Positions 58,758-64,000 of a stretch of DNA of 64,000 nt are shown piece by piece. Position numbers and translations under genes: made by a program. Origin of the DNA: Histoplasma ohiense (Eukaryota; Ascomycota; Eurotiomycetes; Onygenales; Ajellomycetaceae); the NCBI GenBank assembly GCA_017607445.1, contig JAEVHH010000004.1, positions 3,534,001 to 3,598,000 of the forward strand, in the 5' to 3' direction. Numbering within the stretch: the first letter of the stretch is position 1; each line of letters starts with the position of its first letter. The notes beneath the pieces were generated by a model. The model did no database searches, had not been told where the DNA came from, and saw nothing but the letters and a program-made list of their open reading frames with translations.

Positions 58758-59621
58758 GAAAGAGGTATGGTTCATTCTAGCAATTGGCTGGAGGGAGACG
58801 GGGGGGGATGACTCATTTCTGAGAAGGGTTCCCCCCGGAAATTGTCATATTTGGTTTTGAACTTGCTCTAGCATAAGCTGATGCGGGTGTTTTAGTGATT
58901 TTTATTAATTTGCCAAAATCTTTCATTTTGGGTTTCATGAGACGAGCATTGTTGAGCCTATCCCGCGAATGCTGATTCTTATTCCCCTACATATTGTATA
59001 TATAGATTCCCCCCCTTTTTTTTAACTTTTTCAACAATGTATAACTAAAGCATATCCGTCCTGATTTCCCACTCAAACGACAGAAGTCCAACCCCCAAGA
59101 GAAAGAAGACCAACGGGGGCCAATGTTTATAGTGTATATATGGTTATCTTTCTATATACACCCATGGTCGGGCATTAATATAACTATATACCTTATATGT
59201 AAGTAATCGTGCGTATGGGGTAGTTCCTTTCTCCAAAACCCTGCTGTAAAATCACCTTTGAACCCGTCAACTCAACGTAAAACTAAATATAATCCAAATC
59301 TCCTCTCCCATCACAGACCAGCCTCCAAACGGTGCTAATCAAAACAAAAAGAAGGTATAGTTCAAAAAACGATAGATGTGACCAAAACAAGGCTCTCCCA
59401 TTTCGCCTCATCCCTGGGTAAATAGCTACGTTGGTATGTACGGGCGTGGACGTGAGTGGAACGAGACAATCGACACAACGCTCAAAGGACCGGAGTCGCT
59501 GATGTGCAGTACATGCACAATAGACGCGGCTATTCAATTCATGCCTCGAGGTCAAGAACGAAAACAACACGCAGGGCATGATAGTTGCAGCATCGCATCC
59601 GCGTGAGTTGAGTTTTTTTCA
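58758..59621. other. Convergent intergenic region
   Basis: About 860 bp between the stops of the mL45-like gene and the symporter gene. T-rich 3' UTR sequence, no gene supported. Confidence 0.6.
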
Positions 59622-61320
59622 TCACAACTTGGGCCACCTGCTCGCCACCCGCTCCCGTAGCGACGTTTTAGGGCCATTATTAGAAGTGATATATCCCTCT
59701 TCTACATCTTTATTGGAAGCAAATGAGGGTCCTCCGACACCAGGCTCAATATTAGCTATCGCCTCATCAGATGAATAGGGGCGGGATGGTTGAGGGGGTG
59801 GTTCTGGCTTGTCCAACGCATCGAATCTGCGATGCTGCCATTTTGCTAGGAGGTAGTGGTAGCTCAATCGGAGAAGTAGTGCGCCGATTCCGAATAAGAT
59901 ACCTCCAAGAGGGGCTGCAACGAATGCGCCTGTGTGGACAGCGTTAATAGTCACAGGCTTCAAAATGCGATTACCCAGCAATTGATAGAAGCAGGGTATA
60001 AGATGTGGGGCACAGGACATACCAAAGGCACTCCAGTCTTCGGCATAAAGACCATTTCCCAAAAGAATCAACTTAGCGCCCGCATGCGCGTCGCCGAAAT
60101 AAATCGTCCCGAAAATGAAGACGGACAAGATACCGCCCAACCCTCCAACAACGACCTCGAACCCCGTCCACCAATACATTTTATCCCATAGCCCGAACAC
60201 CAGCACGGGAATGGAGGACGCAGACACGAGATCTGATATCAAGAAAATCTGCAACACGCTGGGAGACTTGAGCGCAACAACCACCACAGGGATAATACAC
60301 AAGACCACGAGAATGCGCACATATATCAGCGGCAGGCGGTTGCGGAAGAGATCATTACTCCCTGTACTGACCATGGCGGACTGTAAGCTGTCAAAAGCAG
60401 CAGTGCTAAGCGAGACTGTCATGACGAGCACGATACCGACGACCCAGCCAGGAAGCTGCTCGAGGAGCAAGAAGAAGGCGATTGAGCCCAACTGGGGTGG
60501 GTCACCTGGCCACGCGCCAGACCACGCAGCGAGCAACCCCGTCACACCGACCAGGGTGAGAATGCAGAAGACAGCGCCGCTGGCAAGAGATACACCGATG
60601 CGTAGGTCGCGGTCGGTCTTAGAGGCGAAAGTACGCAGCCAGAAGTTCGATAGGAAGAAATCGTTGGTCAAGATGGCTACGGGCAGGATGTATATCAACT
60701 GCCAACCGAGGAGCGACTGTCCCAAGAGGCCAGATGAATCGATGAGCGACTTGTCGATATGGACCTCGGTGCCGACGGTGATGACTGCAATGACGATAAG
60801 GCCTACCACCATTGCTCCTTGTACATTGTCGGTGACGAATGACACTTTGAAGCCGCCTAGGGATGTGTAGACTGTCGTCACGACGACTTCAACTATCACC
60901 ACTGGCAATCCGTTGAGGCCGGTAAGCGCATTGATTATCTGTTGTAACGCAGAGAGTTCCGCAACCATATAAAGGAACAATGTAATCAATCTATTCATAA
61001 TAAAGTTAGATTTTCCCATCCAAGCTTAGATCAAACAGGACTGGGAATGGGACCTAGAAACATACGTCAGTATGCTCAGGTATATCCCGGCGACAATACC
61101 ATATCTCTGTCTCGCCCATTCAGTCAGGACAAAACCCTCAGGGCATTTTCGGCGAATTATCGGGCCCAAATATCCAAAAACCAGGAGAGGCAGCGCCGAA
61201 GCCAACCCATAAACAACTAATCCCTGGACGCCGGCAATAGTTGCGATTTCAGGATATGTAAATAAAATCCCGGATCCAAGAGCTGTAATAAGCAAAAAGG
61301 AAAAACGAGGTAGAGGATAC
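59622..61320 (-). CDS. Sodium:solute symporter (SSS) family transporter, 5' end unresolved
   Basis: Two exons are clear: 61320..61066 and 60990..59622, joined in phase at ILT|LITLFLYMVAEL, for about 540 residues. The protein is highly hydrophobic with about a dozen helices. Family features include GSGILFTYPEIATIAGVQG, RRKCPEGFVLTEWARQRYG, TSLGGFKVSFVTDNVQG and STAAFDSLQSAMVSTGSNDL. This subgroup resembles fungal urea-transporter (Dur3)-like proteins, but the substrate is unknown. The first one or two helices with a start codon are missing. Upstream of the CTAACTCTAG acceptor at 61321 only broken frames are seen, including one (LLSLALVFLLNARRDYRG) that could be the missing start interrupted by TGATAA. 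It may be an unresolved 5' exon or a decayed gene. Confidence 0.72.
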
Positions 61321-61690
61321 CTAGAGTTAGCTTATCCACAGAGTTCAAACACGAGCAAAGGGAGAGTATGAAGGGACAGAGAAGCGGCAGCACATTTCCC
61401 ACGCAAGCATTAACTTGGTCGAGTGTTCCACGGTACAATCTCAGCATCATGCCTGCGCTGGTATACCCCGATAATCTCTCCGTGCGTTTAAAAGAAAAAC
61501 AAGTGCCAGCGAGAGCAAGCCATTGTCCCCGGAGGTGGATTATCAAGCGTATCCAATGCTGCAATCAGCGCCCGTAGTGAAGCCGCAGCAGATGCTGCTC
61601 TGGACTCACCGCTTCCGGAAGAATGGGAGGGGAGTTTTTGGGTATATATGCAATCTAGGGAGGGGCCTACAAGCAGGTCGACCCGACACA

Positions 61691-61694
<4 letters not shown>

Positions 61695-61721
<27 letters not shown>
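61695..61721. repeat. (AT)n microsatellite
   Basis: About 13 AT units, just beyond the 5' side of the symporter gene. Confidence 0.9.
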
Positions 61722-61726
<5 letters not shown>

Positions 61727-62350
61727 GTGGTAACTGCCATATCTTCCTTCCCAACCCCCAACCCCCCCTCCTGCCCTGCAAGCCCAGAACAGCATCCACT
61801 GAACTGAACTCTCGAATACGAACCTTCTCTATGCTGCGATGGAAACATCATCAAAAATCCGGATTCCATTATGAATACGAGTTCCGTCACATCCGTTTTA
61901 AACTCTTCCTTCCGCCACTCACTTCGTGAGACTTCGTGAATTGTATATTGTATACTCATGAAGCCGGGACGTCGAAGCAAAAGAAACAAGACGTTATCGA
62001 ACGCGATGGAATATCGCCTACGCCGTCACTTCCTCTCCTTTCTCAAATTTGCGTTTCCAACAGCGCCATCTTCGTGGCCACAGCTGCTTAACGCCGTATC
62101 GTTTGTCTGCTGCCGCTTCTCATAGAGGAGAGGGAGAGAGCAATTGGGCCGCAACAGCGCACTGTCTGCGCAACTCACCGGACGCGATAAAGTTTAGAGC
62201 AAGAGGGATTGCTATGCAAATTTAACGAGAAAACATGTGCGTTAGCCAGAGGCGGTGTGGGGAGAGCGATGAATTTTGGAAAAAGGGAGCAGGCGGGGCA
62301 GGGGTGGGGTAAGGTCGAACGGGGTATGGGAATCCTGAAGAAGAGAAGCC

Positions 62351-62377
62351 ATGTATGTATGTATGTATGTATGTATG
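62351..62377. repeat. (TGTA)n microsatellite
   Basis: Six to seven TGTA units. It creates a spurious Tyr/His/Thr repeat in the minus-strand frame. Confidence 0.9.
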
Positions 62378-63320
62378 GAGGTAGAGAACTGATAGGAATG
62401 AGAGGTTTTGCTCTGGCGTTTCTAACCCTTCTGCGTGCCATTGCTTGACACGAAGTCTTTTGCGGTTTGCTTTCGAAGCCGATATGCGATGAAAAGACCG
62501 AGTATACTGCGCGCCAAAGGACCCGGAAAGTTAGCCTCCGCATATAATGAGCTTTACAAGAAAAAAAGAATAGTGCAAAAGGAGTATATGGTATTGGAGA
62601 GTGCGGTCGTACAGGAAAGCCCCCAGCGTCAAATAAATCAAGGCATTCGATGCCTGGAAAGACGGTTTGCCCATGCTCTGGACTGAGGAGTCGCAAAGCT
62701 CTAGATGCGGAGTACGAACTTGCAGATAATGACGTCGGTATGGATGTGTGTGGTTAACACAGAAAAAACTCACGACGAGAAATCAATCTAGACAATGAAG
62801 GAAGGAGAAGCAAAGCAAAAGGAAACTGAGGACAAACGGAAATATATTTTCTTTTTAAAAGTTCGTCCCACCAGCGCGAGTTGCGGCTAAATTCATAAAA
62901 TTGTGCGCCCGCGGGCGATTAGGTCATCGTTCGGCGCAAGAACCGGGCTTGGCGCGCTCGGGATATCACGTGGGTGTCGTCATCCAGACATGGAAAGAAT
63001 AACGGTGGGAGTGAACAGCAACCACGAGGTTGAATTAACAATAAATAGCCTGGGGTAGATAGCTAAACAATATACCTTTGTATCTCGCCATAGCGAAATG
63101 GAACAAAAAATAATAAAGAAAAGTAAAGTATACATGACCACTGGCAGTTACCACCGAATAGGACAAGGAAGAGCCGGGAAGAAAAAAAAAAGCGTTCGGT
63201 GTAACTAAGGAAAGGAAATGATGAAAGATTAAATATCCCCGGGAATCTCTGCATGCGGAAACCGAGTACGAATAGGAAAAATGCCAAATGCATAGACAAA
63301 CGAATGGTCTTTCAGTTTTA

Positions 63321-63982
63321 TTAATCCTCGTCGAAGATTTGGAACGTATTCTGCAGAATGGTCTCTATAACACGTGCCTGCCAACCGGAATCCGCAATGC
63401 TCTGGCCCGCGTTCGAACCCATCAGGGTGAGACTGAAAAATAAAGATCTGGATTAGTATGCGGTTCTGTGCCGCATCTGCATGTTACGTGGGAGTGAGAT
63501 CAGACATGCGCGACTCACCCAAAACTAATAGCGATGTTGCCTGCATTCATTCGATTCTCGGCCGATCGTTCGTGGACGTGGTTGAGATGCTGTAACAGGA
63601 TGTTCCGTCAGTAACATAATAACTAACATCAAATGAGAGAGGGGTGAGTGTGAAAAGTAGCTAACCAGAATCAGCGCCCGAAGAGTCGCATAATTTGGAT
63701 CCGGGAGATTGTTAATAAGCGCATGCAAAGCATCACGGCGCTGGATATCGTCGTCGCGACCTATATTTCTCCAGCGAGAGTTTATTTTAGCACATAGTAT
63801 ACGCCTTGTGTATATTGGATAGGTCACGCATCACGTACGGGCAGCATTGATGAAATCCGCATAATGCTTGTTCGTGAACAACGGATCAGGAAGCTCTCGA
63901 AAGAACTGTTTCAGGAGGCCAGCTACACTGTTGACGTCGTGGAAGAAGTTCTCCGGGTTTGTGAAATCGACTTGGGAGGAAT
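63321..63982 (-). CDS. RhoGAP domain protein, 3' part (Rgd1-like)
   Basis: Four exons are visible: 63982..63839, 63760..63666, 63589..63519 and 63433..63321. The gene continues beyond the right edge. The RhoGAP domain shows QVDFTNPENFFHDVNSVAGL, LLKQFFRELPDPLF, ALINNLPDPNYATLRALILH and ENRMNAGNIAISFGLTLMG, ending QNTFQIFDED. In RhoGAPs the ELPDPL and N-x-A-x-x-F-G motifs form the GTPase contact surface. The domain sits at the extreme C-terminus, as in fungal Rgd1 (F-BAR plus RhoGAP) proteins, which act on Rho3/Rho4. The F-BAR part would lie outside the window, so the Rgd1 assignment is inferred. Confidence 0.85.
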
Positions 63983-64000
63983 CTATATATCGGATTGCAT

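Larger units (their letters stand above)
61321..63320. other. Intergenic region with microsatellites
   Basis: About 2 kb. It may hold the missing 5' exon of the symporter gene (about 61,330..61,620), an AT microsatellite at 61695..61721 and a TGTA repeat at 62351..62377. Other open frames are low-complexity shadows of these repeats. No gene is supported. Confidence 0.5.

Noticed and set aside
60115..60870. 251-codon plus-strand frame
   Set aside because: It lies antisense to the conserved helices of the symporter gene, whose reading is far better supported.
62175..62696. 173-codon minus-strand frame with a Thr-Tyr-Ile-His repeat
   Set aside because: The repeat comes from a TGTA microsatellite. 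The rest has no domain and no splice support.
1..64000. CRISPR arrays, operons, rRNA genes
   Set aside because: The window is clearly from a filamentous fungus. No repeat-spacer arrays or rRNA-like sequences were seen.

Overview
The window looks like a chromosome segment of a filamentous ascomycete. Genes have short GT-AG introns with CTAAC or CTGAC branch sites, and there are no operons or ribosome binding sites. The gene order around the mating-type locus (SLA2, alpha-box MAT1-1-1, COX13, APN2), with MED12, CIA30, ADE1 and APC5 beyond it, together with a large AT-rich gypsy tract, fits the Onygenales and most likely the Ajellomycetaceae (Blastomyces, Histoplasma, Emmonsia group). This placement is inferred from gene content and I could not run a search. 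The strain would be MAT1-1, as I see no MAT1-2 HMG-box gene.

Layout. Positions 1 to about 13,350 form an AT-rich, CpG-starved repeat block. It holds a minus-strand Ty3/gypsy chromovirus with a 271-bp 5' LTR at 6051..6321. Head to head with it is the 3' end of a second, plus-strand copy whose LTR is at 8095..8365. Both copies carry the same extra spliced gene, antisense to pol and lying between pol and the 3' LTR. From about 8,400 to 13,345 lies a degenerate DNA transposon resembling fungal Plavaka/CACTA-type elements. Base composition changes abruptly at about 13,350.

After the border the genes are intact and dense. They are: an NVJ2/TEX2-type PH-SMP lipid transfer protein (+); SLA2 (+, 12 exons); a 3.4-kb gene-poor spacer; MAT1-1-1 (-); a 5-exon gene of unknown family inside the MAT region that may be MAT1-1-4 (-); an Asterix-type ER insertion factor (-, 8 tiny exons); COX13 (-, with an 8-nt exon); APN2 (+); MED12 (+); CIA30 (+); ADE1 (-); APC5 (+); eIF1 (+); EOS1 (-, start unresolved); a GH47 mannosidase (+); a mitochondrial mL45/Mba1-like protein (+); an SSS-family symporter (-, 5' end unresolved); and the 3' part of a RhoGAP gene (-) that runs off the window.

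The genes share linkage, not a pathway. SLA2 (endocytic actin coupling), COX13 (respiration) and APN2 (base-excision repair) are the standard conserved neighbours of ascomycete MAT. MAT1-1-1 is the transcription factor that sets mating identity. The divergent pairs COX13/APN2 (368 bp between start codons), ADE1/APC5 (387 bp) and EOS1/GH47 probably share promoter regions. I rebuilt exon boundaries by hand from splice signals, reading phase and family conservation. No transcript data were available.
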